Origin: an uncultured Bacilli bacterium
GTDB lineage: Bacteria > Bacillota_I > Bacilli_A > RFN20 > CAG-631
Assembly: GCA_934201705.1 (NCBI GenBank)
Contig: CAKPXF010000009.1
Coordinates: 1 to 64,000 of the forward strand
Reading direction: 5' to 3'
DNA: 64,000 nt
Both the position numbers and the translations under genes were made by a program. This document shows positions 63,964-64,000 of this stretch, piece by piece. The number at the start of each line of letters is the position of its first letter. Within the stretch, counting starts at the first letter, position 1. The notes under the pieces are model-generated. The model did no database searches, was not told where the DNA came from, and was given only the letters and a program-made list of their open reading frames with translations.

Positions 63964-64000
63964 TTATTCACCTTTCTTATGAGTTTCTTCGTGAATTCTC
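63964..64000 (-). CDS. rpsP: Partial gene, probably the end of rpsP (ribosomal protein bS16)
   Basis: Only the last 11 codons are present: RIHEETHKKGE then TAA at 63964-63966. bS16 tails are variable, so the call rests mainly on synteny (rpsP normally precedes khpA-rimM-trmD). The ribosome site of khpA, AAAGGTGA, overlaps these codons. Confidence 0.55.
   Translation of the reverse strand, partial: RIHEETHKKGE

Noticed and set aside
1..64000. Mycoplasma-type UGA=Trp code
   Set aside because: All genes read full length with TGG for Trp (topA, GH2, GH13) and conserved proteins end where expected.

Overview
The window is strongly AT-rich and almost entirely coding. Trp is read from TGG and no gene needs UGA recoding, so the standard bacterial code applies. 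The many lipobox lipoproteins, the Gram-positive gene families and the order rpsP-khpA-rimM-trmD-rplS-lepB-rbgA-rnhB-dprA-topA-xer point to a low-GC Bacillota. By feel it is an uncultured gut Bacilli/Erysipelotrichia- or Mollicutes-related lineage; the lineage is inference. I see no phage, insertion sequence, CRISPR or rRNA. There is one tRNA (Gly-CCC).

1-4550: a cadmium/zinc efflux regulon (P-type ATPase, separate HMA protein, ArsR repressor). Each promoter carries a TGAACA/TGTTCA operator. A short-chain dehydrogenase and an XRE regulator follow. 4551-10985: an eight-gene operon with two ABC-2 type exporters, a TetR regulator, a DUF4097 lipoprotein, a flavoprotein and a MazG pyrophosphohydrolase. 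Its promoter has a 36-bp palindrome centred on the -35 box. 10986-14500: a heterodimeric ABC exporter with one canonical and one degenerate ATP site. 14501-18380: small VWA, HTH and zinc-ribbon proteins, then a D-2-hydroxyacid dehydrogenase with an AEC transporter.

18555-37891 is the centrepiece: a glycan-utilisation locus. One long run of ten co-directional genes encodes a sugar ABC importer (binding lipoprotein and two permeases), a GH2 enzyme, four MORN-repeat lipoproteins (two fused to SGNH/GDSL hydrolase domains), a surface GH51 arabinofuranosidase and a GH32 beta-fructosidase. A PfkB sugar kinase converges on it. A divergent AraC regulator and a LytS-like kinase/response-regulator pair flank it. 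The MORN lipoproteins look like surface glycan-handling proteins. They share a GW...G.G.MY module, and the largest carries a 726-bp unit in three tandem copies. This is the best candidate for an undescribed system.

37960-54951: mixed metabolic genes (M42 peptidase, another SGNH hydrolase, IMPACT protein, oligo-1,6-glucosidase with a GPH symporter, DUF362 ferredoxin protein, YbaK), then a cluster of a membrane XRE regulator, two orphan lipoproteins and a YfbK-like VWA lipoprotein. Next comes an amino-acid ABC importer behind what reads as a lysine riboswitch with an intrinsic terminator, so the substrate is probably lysine. 54956-64000: the conserved housekeeping block, including a probable L19 leader before rplS and, at the window edge, the probable end of rpsP.
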